In this document: positions 24,081 to 35,650 of the stretch, piece by piece
How positions within the stretch are numbered: the first letter of the stretch is position 1
Layout of the letters: every line of letters starts with the position of its first letter
Assembly: GCA_015680685.1 (NCBI GenBank)
Contig: MNCI01014694.1
Span: forward strand, 1,276,112 to 1,340,111
Length of the DNA: 64,000 nucleotides
Origin: Gnetum montanum
Taxonomy: Eukaryota > Streptophyta > Gnetopsida > Gnetales > Gnetaceae
Reading direction: 5' to 3'
The notes under the pieces: model-generated
Told to the model about the DNA's origin: nothing
The model's input: only the letters and a program-made list of their open reading frames with translations
Databases searched by the model: none
Program-made: the position numbers and the translations under genes

Positions 24081-27000
24081 GATGGACATCTCCCCCATGA
24101 CTAAGTTAAAAGGAGGAGATCTGAAATATTGAGTGTGATTGTCCATCCAATGAGGCATTGATTTCATTGGCTTGCATGGGCTCATGGAAAAGTTTGACTT
24201 GTTGCATGTTGACTAGCTATTTCTTATGTGGGCTCTCAAGTTTGTAGATTAACATGGCCCCAAAAGAAAAAGTTTCATAAAAGATGTAAGGTCCTTTCCA
24301 CAATGTCTAGAACTTAGTTTCTTGAGGTATATGTGTGTAGTTCCAGTAGAGAACCTTATCTCCAAGTTAAAATTTCACTTTCCTTATTCTAAGATCATAG
24401 CATTGTTTATTGAATACTTTGTGTACTTTATTCAAGGATAGGGCCGCCAATTGATTCTCATCTAGCACATTAAGGTTGATCAATATTTTTTTTTTATACT
24501 AGGCTTAGGTTAAGTTCAAGATCACAAGCTATTGAAAGTATACGAAGCTCGGATTGAATTGATAGAGTTAGTAATTTTCTGTACACTAGCTCACAGTAAG
24601 AGTATCCTATAGGAAGGTTCCATGTCAAGCGATATGTCCAAAGGGCATCATTAAGTTTTGTACTCTAATCTCTCCTATATTTGCTACTTCTTCTCATTAG
24701 GATTTTCATAACCTCCCTATTAGTAACCTTTGCTTAACCATTGTCTTGGGGATGGTAGGGTGTTGTTAATTTATATTCAACCCCCAAGCATTACATGAGC
24801 TTGTAAAAAGTAGCACCTATAAAATGAGTATCATTATCAAAAATCAGTGCACGTGGCACTCCAAACCTATTTACAACATTTTATTATACAAACCATGTAG
24901 CAATGGATGATTTACAGTTGGTGATGATTGCTACTTTTGTTGATTTTGTACAATAGTCAATAGTGACTATTATGTATGCCTTTTCATTTGACATGGATGT
25001 GATGGGATCCATGAAGTCTACGCCCTAGATGTCGAAGGGTATCAATGGTTTGATCCATTCCTAAGTTCACTCCATTCAAGTAGTCATCCCACCATCTTGT
25101 TGATAATGTTCATAAGATTAGATAAATTGGTGGACATCCTTGAAGATTTTTGACCAATAGTACCTTGCCATCATGATTTTAATGGCTATGCATTTCCTTG
25201 CATAGTGGTTCCCATAAGGGCCCTCGTGAGCATCTTGGAGAATGCATAGTTGGCTAGCATCAAGAACACACCAATAAACTAGGCCATCAACACACACCTT
25301 GTAAACGTGTCCATTAATCTCCATGAAGCATTTGGCTTAATGAAGAAACTATTGTTTCTTCCAGTTGTCCAACTCTCTTTTTAGTGAGAAGATAAGTGAG
25401 GATGTCATTGTATCATTTTCGTTCAATGGGAACTTGTTTATTTATTACATCAAAAAAGAGGAATTCATTAGGAAATTGATCAAAGAGTGGGCTCTCATCC
25501 TCTTTGTTGTCCCATTGTAACTGAGACAAGCAATCAGTGACCACATTCAAAATCCCCTTTTGCTCAACCATTTTGAGCTCAAACTCTTGCAAGATCACCA
25601 ACCACCATATGACATAGGGGCTCACCATTAGTTTATTCATTAGGAAGCAAATGGCACTATGGTCAATGTGCACAAACACCTTATATCCAAGCACATAGTG
25701 CCTAAACTTCTCCAAAGCCTATACCACAGTCATTAGCTCTTTCTCTATCATGGTGTAATTGAGCTATGCATTCACAATGCTTGGACTTGTGTAGTGGATG
25801 AAATATGGATATTTTTTATCATCCATTTACATAAGCATAGCTCCCAAAAAATAATTTGCTACATCCATCATGATGTGAAATAGACAAGACCAATTAGGAG
25901 CTCATAGAATTGGAGTTTCTACAAACTTCTCCTTAAGTTATTGGAATTCCTTTTCACATTTCTTAGTCCATATGAACGAAACATTGTTCCTTGTGAGCTT
26001 GACCAATGGTTTTACGATATTAGATTAATTCTTTATATATTTCTAGTAGTAACCACTATGTCCAAGGAATGGCCAAACATCTTTAATAATTTTCGGTTCG
26101 TGAGTTATTCCTTGGATGACCCAAATCTTTTCAGGATCCACCTCAATCCCTACTTGAGAAATTCTATGCCCTAACACAATGCCTTCCTAAACCATGATAT
26201 AGTTATTTTACTAATTGAGCCAAAGATTAGTCTCCATGCACCTTTTAAGAACTTTCTCAAGGTGATCTAGGGCTTGCTCGAATGTAGTGCCATAGGTGGA
26301 GAAGTCATCCATGAAGACCTCCACCCTGTTACCAATTTATGACTGAAAAATACTCAAGAAAAGGTGTTGGAAAGTTGTAGGGACATTGCATAGATCAAAG
26401 GGTATCTTACAATATGAAAAAGTCCCTATGGAATTTGTGAATGTTGTTTTGGCCTGATCCTTGGGTGTAATCTAAATTTGGTTATAGTCACTATAACCAT
26501 CTAGGAAGCTATAATAACAATGCCCAAAAATAGTGTCCCACACCTAGTTCACAAATGGCAATGGAAAATGATCTTTGAATATCACCATATTTAATAGTCT
26601 AAAATCAATATAGACCTACCATTTTCCATCTTTCTATGGTAGAATTACAAGTAGGCTAATCCACTCGCTATTTGCAATTGGATAAATAAACCCCACCTTG
26701 AGGAGTTGTTCAATTTCCTCTTTGATGATCTACTTCAATTTGGGATTTAGTCATAGTTGTAGCTACCTCTTTAGCTTCATGGCCAGATCAATATAGATGT
26801 AATGATGACATATCCTAGGATCAATCCTTGTGAGTTTAGGATATGACCAAGCAAAGGCTACTGGCCATTTTTTAACGACCTTCAATAGCATCCTTTTCTA
26901 CTTAGAAGCAAGGTTAGCATTGATTATCACTGGCTTACCATTTTTCAAAAATGCATATTCCATGTTAGTAGGTAGAGTTTTTAACTCTAAGGGTCATGTT

Positions 27001-27730
27001 TAAAACTGTCATGGATTTCGAACTCTTTCCAATTGATACCATCATGTTCATCATTGGAGAGTTGGTGATGAACATGCTCCAGTTCATCCATGCCTTCAAC
27101 ATAGGCACACATTAACCTCTTAGTAGGTTCTATGCAAAGTGTGCTACTCTTAGAATCAGTTGTTAGCCATTGGGTACCCTCCTATTTTGTAGCTACTACA
27201 TACAGACACATTTGGATTTTAGATTCATTTGCATACTATTTGCATGCTTTGATTGATGTGCTTTTAAAAGAACAAAGTTTTTGCACATAGTTGCACCCTA
27301 TATTGTTGTACGTAATGCATGGAACTCACTTCTTCTTGATCTTTCTGAATGCATTTTCCTTGGAAGTCTCTAGGGAAATATCTCTAATGCCCATTCATGC
27401 ATCAATAGTGCTCAACCAAGTCCTTTCCATAATGATTGGGAAGTCCCCCTTGCAATTTTCAACTTTGATTACTAGGAAATTAGTAGGATACAACCATCCA
27501 CAAAAAGTTATCACAATGTCCTTCACTAGTCCCAAAGAAACAATGATGGACTGATCTACTAATTCTAAATGGATGTTGCTCTTCTTGAGAGAAGGCAAGT
27601 TCTAAGCATTGTACATTTCATGAAAAATTAGATTAACTCCAAAACTACAGTCAAGAAGAGCCTTGCATGGCTCATTCCCAAGAATCTAAAAATAGATGAG
27701 AGGACTTCTAAGATCAACTCCTTTCCTTGA
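24081..27730 (-). pseudogene. pol: Decayed pol of element C
   Basis: In sense order: protease near 27395-27700 ('NIHLELVDQSIIVSLGLVKD'); RT near 26000-26800 with FMDDF intact (complement of about 26300-26318); RNase H at 25413-25715 ('FRHYVLGYKVFVHIDHSAIC'); the integrase zinc-binding region at 25118-25324 ('CILQDAHEGPYGNHYARKCI'); and the integrase core around 24650-25020. The core keeps the second Asp (FDNDTHF), but the catalytic Glu position reads AKVTN. The C-terminus ends 'NLVMGEMS'-like near 24090. Numerous stops and frameshifts break it up. Confidence 0.87.
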
Positions 27731-27959
27731 AAGGTTGAGAACCTTAATCTAATTAGATACAATGTGGGTTAACATGACTGTGAAAATCTTGGGAGGTGTT
27801 TGGTTTGAAGGGCTCTTGAAATGAATGGATGTAGAGGATAGAGGGGATACAGGGTGACTAGTTGCATAAGTAGGTGAGGGCTTAGTAGAGCTATTAGTTT
27901 GGAAGAGTGGTCTTTTATGGGATTTAGAATCCAAACCACTCATCTAGAAAGCTGGCTAT

Positions 27960-30900
27960 AAGTTAATGACCCTAATAGCATTACATTGTTGTGGCTACAT
28001 GGGAATTTCACCTTGCATGAATGGAGTATATGGTAATTGGGTTGAGGGTGGAGTAGCATGTGCTGAAGGATGAGGTGGATGATAGGGATATGGGGTTTTC
28101 CCTCTAGTAGATGGAGTGATGTTGAAAAGAAGCATGACTAGAAGAATCACATAGAGACATTGATTGCTAAACATAGTACCCATACGAATTTGCCTACTTG
28201 TAAGGGTACTACTACCTTGGTGGTGGCACCTCCCATGATTGTGGATGTTGCCATTGCTAATACTACTTATATGATTGTGGTGGAGCTCTACTTGGATAAT
28301 AAGCCTATTATTGTTGGTGGAACTGCCTTGGGTTACCTTGAAGATAAGGCAACCTTCTAGGTGCTTACCTTCATGCTAGTTTAGGATTTAGAGCATATAC
28401 CCAAAATTCCTATAAGTGTGACACAACAGGGAAACATTCCTTAGGATGTTCATATTGGTAAATGTCACCCCCACCATCATCATCTGATTCTGACTCCACA
28501 ACCTCTTCTACTACTGCAGCCTTACCCTTACACCTTTGATAGGCATGTTTAGCTTCTTTTTTTCTATTCTAGTCATGATTACTACCTTGTTCTTTGTATT
28601 ATTTTGCTATTCTCAAAGCAGTTTGAAATTTTTCATCCAAAAATTCCCACATTTTTTCAACCTTAGCCAAAATTTTAGACATAGATTTTTCAATTGGTAA
28701 GGTTTTTTGCTACACCACCTCATGAAGTGGTGCCTCCCCCTCACTATCATAGAATTGAACCTCCCTTTTTCTAATGGAAGAATTCCAATTATACTGCTTA
28801 GTACTTTTCCATTTTCTCAACTCACCTTCTTCTATTGCAACTTTCTTAATTAGCCTTTGAATCTAATGGGCTCTTAGTTCTAACAATCTTCCTTGGGTGT
28901 AGACCCTAAGAGTCCTTATTTCTTATCAAAGCTCATCTATGATATGGTGCAGTTCCTCCCATTAAGAATAATCATAGCCAAAACATCTATGAAAAAGCAA
29001 ATAATACCTATCCATGGCTGCATCCAAGGGTTCATGTCTTTCTTGTCACTAGCCTTGGATTTGCTTTCTCAAATTGGTCATTCTAGAGTACATCTAATAG
29101 TTGTCATTGAATAGCTCAAGCATCATAACCCATCTATGAATTGATACTGACTCCAAGGAGTGATACCAACTTTTAGCTTCTTTTATGAGTGTCCTAGGGA
29201 ATGGCTTAAGTTTCTGCCAATCATTTTCTATGTTTTGCAAGGCACAAGCATCATTGATGAGTCATGGTTTGTCAGGCCCAGTTATCGGAGCCTTGTTATC
29301 GAAGCCCTATTATTGGAGCCCTGATACAAGATATGGTCTTTCAGGCCCAATTATTGGAGCCCTGTTATCGGAGCCTAGTTATTGGACCCCCGATATCGCA
29401 TCACGATATCGTGGTTCCGATGTGAGCCTATAAATAAAAGGCAGCACATTTTGTTTTGGTATTAGTTCTTAGATTTTATTGTAAGTTTTTAAGTTTAAGT
29501 TCCTCTCAACCCTTTCCTCCTAGTGCATGCCTACAGTGTGGTAATTGTAATTGTATGGCATCCTTATTTGGGTGTGACGTACTTGGACACGCACATGATT
29601 GGCAATAAAGATCGAGATTACTTCACCATTGTAGCATCCACTTAGCTTAATTATTTATTTAATTATTATTTATTTAACTATTATTTACTACTTTCTTAGT
29701 TAATATCTCTTCACCCTTATCTCCTAGTAACACGGAATGAGTACGACTTATTCACGAGCATTCAAGTGTGACTACTTGGTAACCCAATAGCGTACTTAGG
29801 TCATGTGCTTGGTAATCCTAGTGGTAGTCATGCATGAGGTCAAAGATGTGTATGGATGATTAAGGAATGGATGCTCATCACACTTAAGCTAGCTTAGACT
29901 CTCTCTCTCTCTCTCTCTCTCTCCTAGTTTAATTAATATTATTTTCCATCATACTTAGGAGTAGTACTAGTGTAGAAACCCATCATACACCTCACTCTAG
30001 ACTAAACCATATGTGACAAAGCTAATACCAGTCCATGTGGAAAGATAGCGAACTGCGACCTACGAGTAACTCTCTAGATACCACAACTAGCCCATCTGCG
30101 GAGTTCGATCAGATCATGCGTGAAACGCTCGTATTCGTATGGTTGAGTGTAGGGGTACCTCGCCACTCATCAATCATGAAAGGCCTAAATATGGATTTGT
30201 GGATCTCTCGAAATATTCATCATATCCAACTACTTGATTCTACTATCTTTCATATGCCTAGTTGGGATCTTGACTACCTCATGATGTTCAGCATGCTTCA
30301 AGTAGCCAGTAAGGGCTCATCATTTTCATGTTTTTGATGATACCTATGACGTTCCCTACTACCCCTACTATCATTGTAGGGCATATGGTCATTGTCCTAC
30401 CATTCATCTCCATCACAGTTTCATTCCTTGTGGTTTTGATCAGATTTGAAGCAGGAAGAAGAAGATGCAAATGAAGAAGATAAAGAGGGAGGAGGACCAC
30501 CACCACCATGATGTCTACCATCTCCTCTCTACTTATCATAGCCATGATCATCCAATTTTCTATAATCATGATGCTTGCTCGAGCCCCTTCTTTAACTCCC
30601 ACTTTTGCCTAAACCTGGATTGTTGATAGTGGATTGCAAATTTGAGTTTAGGCCCCCATCACCTATGTCAAAGCATGGAAAATATTCATGTTGAAAACCC
30701 CTAGAGGAAGGATCTTCATTATTATTTTGGTTTAGCAAGAACAAGGGATTGGTGAACCATTTTCCCTTCATAGCTTCATGGTGCTTCTCCTGGTGCCCAT
30801 CTCATTTACGTTGTGTTTCTATGGGATGGTAGTCCCGATAATCATGATCTTGCACAACATATCCATCATGAAGGTCATGGATGCCAAACCTCTTAAGAGT

Positions 30901-31095
30901 TTGGAGCAACATCCCAGGAACAGATCGATTGAGAGGTAACACAATGTTGCCCTGCATATCTCTCCACCATAGCTAGTCATCCTAGTGTAGGATGAAGATG
31001 AAATCACATACAAACTCATCTAGATGAGTGTACACTACATTGAATTCTTGGGGCATTGGCAGTTTTGAATCATTATGCTTGTGAGAAGAAGATAT
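27960..31095 (-). pseudogene. gag: Decayed gag of element C, split by a solo LTR
   Basis: The coding stretch is complement(30173-31095) then complement(27960-29254). It continues across the ATCAT duplication of the solo LTR, in the segment equivalent to 'FQDACAL' of the capsid core. The start codon in sister elements (GAAGACAT in plus-strand view) reads GAAGATAT here, so ATG has become ATA at complement(31093-31095). The N-terminal part includes 'EFVCDFIFILH' and 'GNIVLPLNRSVPGMLLQTL'. The zinc-knuckle-like region is near 28430-28470. There are multiple stops. Confidence 0.8.
29255..30172 (+). mobile_element. Solo LTR inside element C gag
   Basis: The 918-bp LTR is bounded by TGATGAGTCATG and CACTCATCA, with a perfect ATCAT duplication at 29250-29254 and 30173-30177. 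There is no internal sequence, so it most likely arose by LTR-LTR recombination. U3 (29275-29400) has about six 14-17 bp units of the form TTATYGGAGCCCTG in two blocks, followed by GATATCGCATCACGATATCG and CCTATAAATA (29429-29438). (CT)12 lies at 29899-29923; element D's LTRs have a matching GA tract, so this belongs to the D subfamily or a near relative. It keeps more CpG than its neighbours. Confidence 0.93.
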
Positions 31096-31236
31096 TTTGG
31101 ATTAGAGAAAAGCTTAATGTGCTTAGATTATAATTATAATTATTAATTTCTAGAATGATTGTGACCTTAGGGTTCACTCTAATGATCTTAAATAATATTC
31201 ACTAAGTCCTAGATAGCACACATATCAAACTACAAG

Positions 31237-31255
31237 CCCCTGGCAATGATGCCAA
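31237..31255 (-). other. Primer-binding site, tRNA-Asp type (element C)
   Basis: In sense it reads TTGGCATCATTGCCAGGGG, a close match to the Athila-type PBS, next to the 5' LTR at 31256. Confidence 0.87.
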
Positions 31256-32191
31256 TGATGAGTAGCGAGTAGACCCTATGTCCAACCATAGGAATCACTA
31301 AGTGTTCACATGCAATCCAGTTGAATTATATGGACTTATAAACTTCTAAGCACACTAATCTCTAGGAAGTGAAACTAACTATTACAATTGTTGTCTTCCC
31401 AATTACACTTGTGAAATGCAAAGGTATGGTTAAGTGCAATTGAGGCATATGATTTTTATCATTTTTACGTTTTATGTTTCAAGTCACCTAAGAATAAAGA
31501 GTAATGAATAAAATAAAATAATTAAATTTCTAATTTAATCTAACTAGCTACAACTAACTAATCCTAACATAAGCATCTACTCCCACTTTCCATACACATC
31601 CTAAACACATTTAACACTACTAGATTACCAAACATTACGTGTTACTAGGATTACCAAGTGCTGAGCATATGCTAGATGTGGTCATACTTATGTGCTTAAT
31701 TAATTGATATTTAATTTATCTTAAATTAGCTTAATTTATTAAATCAATAAAGGAAATTTCATAAAACATTAAATGTATAAATAAACAATTAATCTATTTC
31801 AAAGTGTTGCAAGGTTTATCAAAAATCTCATCGTAATTGCTGCACACACTACCATGCTCAAGTACAACAATGCTTGAATAAAGATCCATACACTCTGTAA
31901 CTCTCCTACTACGTGCATTTAGAAAAATATTCTAACTTCCAAATGATAGAATTGCAAGAGCTCCACTACAATTATGATTAAATATGCCATAAACATGATG
32001 GGTGAGTGCGTATTTATAGGCAAAAATAGACACNGATAAACATGATGGGTGAGTGCGTATTTATAGGCAAAAATAGACACTACGTTGACAAGGCGACATT
32101 AACACATCAAATACCACATTGACAAGGTTGCATTGACGGGGTTGCGTTGATGGGGCAATGTTGACAATACTGAAGAAAACATGACTCATCA
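31256..32191 (-). repeat. 5' LTR of element C
   Basis: It pairs with 8172-9072. The TATA-box complement (tatttatagg) is near 32011-32020 and repeated near 32058-32067 because of the duplication around the N at 32034. Removing that duplication gives about 890 bp, close to the 901 bp of the partner. It ends on the left with TGATGAGTAGCGAG and on the right with ACTCATCA. CCTTT follows. Confidence 0.9.
31989..32080. other. Single-N join with 45-bp duplication, likely assembly artefact
   Basis: The 45 bp at 31989-32033 are repeated exactly at 32036-32080, with the N at 32034 between them. The partner LTR (8172-9072) has only one copy. Two contig ends that overlap but were joined by an N explain this better than a biological duplication. 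Confidence 0.85.
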
Positions 32192-32196
32192 CCTTT

Positions 32197-32673
32197 TATT
32201 TTTAATATGAGTTTATTTTCTCTCTGTTGAAGTGTTATCTTGGGATTGACTTGTACTATATGTAGCATTCCTCATTCTGCATTTCCTTTGACTATGTCTT
32301 GCCATTACTTTTTCATGCAGGCAAAGAAAATACAAAAGTATTATTAAATTTATATTATTTTTAAAGAAATAATTGAAAAGCAACTAATGTAATTTTTATT
32401 TACTTTTTTAGCGAGAGCTTCATTGTTATTATTTACAATTTTTTTATTATTAAATTTTTAACAATGTTTTTGCACTATTGAAGTTAATACATTCAATTTC
32501 TATTATATATAAAAATTTTATTAGAATAATATGAAGATGAAATAGTAAATTAAGTTCTTAAAAGTTTTGATATCAATTGGAGAGAATTGAGAAATCTCAA
32601 ATATGTTATTATAAATTACCTTATTTTTAGTAACATTTGCATATTTATCATTCAAGTTTGTTTTATCTTCCAG
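32197..32673. other. AT-rich DNA between element C and E, no gene seen
   Basis: This is host or element E leader sequence right of C's target duplication. It is very AT-rich with long T and A runs. No ORF, LTR pair or RNA gene was recognised. Confidence 0.5.
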
Positions 32674-32675
32674 AT

Positions 32676-32687
32676 TAGTATCGAAGC
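32676..32687 (+). other. Possible primer-binding site, initiator tRNA-Met type (element E)
   Basis: TAGTATCGAAGC agrees at 9 of 12 positions with TGGTATCAGAGC, the common plant tRNA-iMet PBS. Position ahead of the ORF fits, but no LTR end is recognised immediately before it. Confidence 0.4.
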
Positions 32688-33099
32688 AAAGGATTTGAAG
32701 ACAATTTACTCAAGTTGAAGAGTCCTCTAAACCACCACACATGAATTTCACTCATCTCCAATGCCATTTTGTTTTCACTCACTCAATGAGGGTTTCATGA
32801 AACTCCTTTTGGTTAATTTGGGTGATCAATTGTATTGGGTATTGGAAATTATTAATGTTTGAGGTATCCATTAGCTTTAAATAACTAGGGTTTATAAGAA
32901 TTATGAGAATTGCACTTTGAATTTTCATATCTTGAGCTAAATATAATTAGGTACTCCAAAATTAGTTATGGATGTTTGTGTTTGGTACTCATCACTTAAA
33001 AAGGGGTTCTTGTTATTTTTGTTTTGTGCTCATAGCTTAAAGAAGAGTTGTGGATATTGTAATTTTTGTGTTGCTTGGGATTGTCTTGTAATTCCAAGC

Positions 33100-34538
33100 A
33101 TGACATCTAAGTCTCTTATTATAAAGGAACTTAGGAAAGATATTAAGGAAATGAAGACTAATGTATTAAGTCTTTTGAAAAGAATTGAGAGGTTATCTTC
33201 TAGCCATTAAGGAAGGAAAGAAGATGAAGAGTCTAATAAAGTAGAGGTCAATGAGAAGAGGAGTTCTCAAGAATCTCTTATTGGACAAAGGAGTGCTAAA
33301 TACTTAAGGATTTTAAGGAAAGAAATCAAGAGCTTCATCAAAGGAACCAAGAGATATTCAAAGTGCAAGATGGTATATGCTATTGATCAATCAGAGTTCC
33401 TACCTCATGAGTCATGGATGGTGAATGATCAAAGCCAAAAGAGAGGTCAAGATTGAGGAATTTCTTTAAAAAGGATTAAGGGCATCACTAGAAGGTATGA
33501 TACTCATTCTTTTTGCAATTGTTCTATACCATCTGGTAAGGGAAAGGAGATTCTAATCCAAGTTGAGGCTATCTCATGGGAGATAGGTGATTCTTCTAAC
33601 TAAGGTATCTAGAAGAATAGTTCCTTTGATGTGATTTTTTATTAATCTTTTGTTGAAACCATGGAGAATTTGCCTTTTGAGTTGGGACCTCCAAAGTGGG
33701 ATGAAGAGCTTGATGATGATTCCTTTGAAGGGGAGAAACCATTTGATTTGGGAACTTCTATTTGTGATCTTAAATCATCAAGCTTTGATGATGCTGAACA
33801 ACCACATGTTGAAGATCAAGTTGAACAAAAGATGGATGGAAGAAGCCATAAAGAGATAAGTGTAAGCTTTACCTTATTTATGGTAGTAATGTCTCTCATT
33901 TTGAAGCTAGTATGAGGGTTGCTAGTCTTTCACTTCAACTTGATAGTGGTATGTTCAATTATAATGATGTGCATCATGATCATTATGATTATTGTGATAA
34001 TGTTGTAAGTCATGTTCTATTTGATGAAAACAATGTGAGTTTTGATACCATTATTAGTAAGAGCAAAGCTAATGATGGTAATGAATTTGATTTTATATGG
34101 AATAACAATGGCTATGGTGGTAGTCATCGTAGAAAGATCATTATTGATGTTGGTGAAGGCATTGATAAAGATTTGATTTTTTGAAATTTGAAGATGTTTT
34201 CTATGGATTATGACAATGATAAATTTGTAAAATGTGTTGAAGAACTTCATTATCTTGGCTATGAAATGGATGAACAACATGAAGACAATCTACATTATGG
34301 TGATGATAGTGAAAGGAAGCTAAGTGATAGTCTTCCAAATACCAAGAAGAAGAAGGTAAAGAAGAGGAAGAAGGATGGAAGAAGGGAAGTTGGTTTAAGG
34401 AGATATAACCCTTTTGAATTTTTTTACTCTTTTTTTAATGCAAGTCATGGAAGAAACACGTGGGATTTAGTGCTCTTAAGATGGAAGCATGTTGGAGAAT
34501 TTGAGGGCATAGACCATACCCACCTTTCTTTCATGTAA
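33100..34538 (+). pseudogene. Decayed unrecognised ORF of element E (about 480 codons)
   Basis: I do not recognise the family. The reading runs from ATG 33100 in one frame to about 33890, with stops at 33208 and 33453 and near 33600-33650. It then shifts frame near 33880 and continues to the stop after 'IDHTHLSFM' at 34538, with one more stop at 34182. The two frames join smoothly (..SVSF.. then ..YGSNVSHFEASMRVASLS), which supports a single ancestral protein. The N-terminus is coiled-coil-like and basic ('KELRKDIKEMKTNVLSLLKR'). The middle is acidic and rich in Asp, His and Tyr ('DVHHDHYDYCDNVV'). A Lys/Arg block (KKKKVKKRKK, about 34350-34379) could be a nuclear-localisation or nucleic-acid-binding patch. 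No gag, RT or integrase motif is seen. Confidence 0.5.
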
Positions 34539-34803
34539 TTCTCCATTGTGATATAAGCACAAAATTATGCTAATGTATGAATGTGTATTTATGTGTACCA
34601 TGCATACATTATGTTGTGTATTTACATATTTATGAAATAAGTTTTGGATGGTAGAGACAAAATGTTATGAGCTCTAACCGTTCCATGTATGTTGTGCTTT
34701 GGTTTGTGTATGTAGATTGTGGCCTATGTGAGTGGGCAATAAATATACCAAGTGTAAAGGCCTCTTGTGTGGGAATCAAGAGTCCTTCTAAGAGGTAGGA
34801 TGC

Positions 34804-35650
34804 TGATGTGAACATCAAATAAGCCAATATAGCATCTCTCTAATGATGGGGTCTTTCTTTGAAGTTTTGGCATGTTTGGAGGTGTTTTGGACTCATTTTG
34901 ATTATTTTAGGGGGTTCAGGGATATATGGGGACTTTTTGAAAAGCATCTGGAGGTTCTAGAACTCAAAATAAGCATATTTTTATTTAGCCTTGGCAAATG
35001 AGATGGATTAGCTACATCCAAGATGTCTCAATTGCATTCATAACGTCTCCACACTCTCAAGACATCTCCCATGATTCCAAGACATCTCAACCAATTCAAG
35101 ACATCTCCTCTGACACCTTTGCACTAAGGCAAGATGTCTCTTGCTTTTTCAAAATGTTTCATATGGATTCCAATGGACTTCAAATTTAATTCTAATTTGG
35201 AGGAAAGATGAATGGATACTTGGAAGGCTATAAAAGGCATTAAAGGTCTAAGTTTAAGGTAGACTAATTAAGGCTAATCAAGCAAAATAGGTTAGTCTCA
35301 AGGGAGGAGGCTAGAGAGCCTTAAGAGAGCATCTTGAGAAAGTGTGTGTGAGCTCTTCTTGAGCATTCTATTCTTGTTGTAGCCATCATAGACAGTTGTA
35401 TGTGAAACTCTGAGGAAAGCCATTATTATTTGGCTCATGTCTTATATGAGGGGAGTATGATTTTGAGGATCTTGAGTGTTGTCTATCCTTAGGATGTTTG
35501 CTTCTAGCTTTTCTATAAATATTCATATTTTCCAATAAGAATAAAGAATTGTGTTTTTTTTTCTTACTTTCCATTGTATGTTTTTATGAGAATTTTATAG
35601 GATTTGGCTTCAATTTGGGATGTTGGGGCATGGTATTCACCAAATTTTCA
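34804..35650 (+). repeat. LTR-like region of element E
   Basis: It starts TGATGTGAACATCA after a purine tract. U3-like sequence at 35010-35165 has five or six short repeats of CAAGACATCTC in both directions (AGATGTCTC). TATAAAAGG at about 35230 could be the TATA box, and AATAAAG near 35540 a poly(A) signal. The right end is not fixed. Confidence 0.5.

Larger units (their letters stand above)
8172..32191 (-). mobile_element. Element C: aORF-bearing Athila/Tat-like element, split by two insertions
   Basis: This complete minus-strand insertion has a perfect CCTTT target duplication (8167-8171 and 32192-32196). LTRs are 8172-9072 (3') and 31256-32191 (5'), with the PBS at 31237-31255. Without element B and the solo LTR it is about 13.1 kb. 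In sense order it carries gag, pol, a 3' noncoding region with an LTR-like promoter block, an extra ORF, and the 3' LTR. Gag, pol and aORF are all full of stops. It is older than B and the solo LTR, which both lie inside it. Confidence 0.93.
32675..35650 (+). mobile_element. Element E: small LTR element of another family, no pol seen
   Basis: A tentative tRNA-Met-type PBS (32676-32687), a decayed ORF (33100-34538), a purine tract (34790-34800) and an LTR-like region (34804 to about 35650) lie in the order expected for a plus-strand LTR element. The internal part is only about 2.1 kb and lacks recognisable protease, RT, RNase H or integrase, so it would be non-autonomous. The matching 5' LTR was not found upstream in 32197-32674 by eye. 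The left limit and the nature of the element are therefore uncertain. Confidence 0.5.

Noticed and set aside
29899-29923. (CT)n run as a separate feature of interest
   Set aside because: It is an ordinary microsatellite within the LTR, homologous to the GA tract of D's LTRs.
32310-32340. Intron end (TTTTTCATGCAG/GC) suggesting a host gene
   Set aside because: The acceptor-like sequence has no coding sequence after it; stops follow in all frames.
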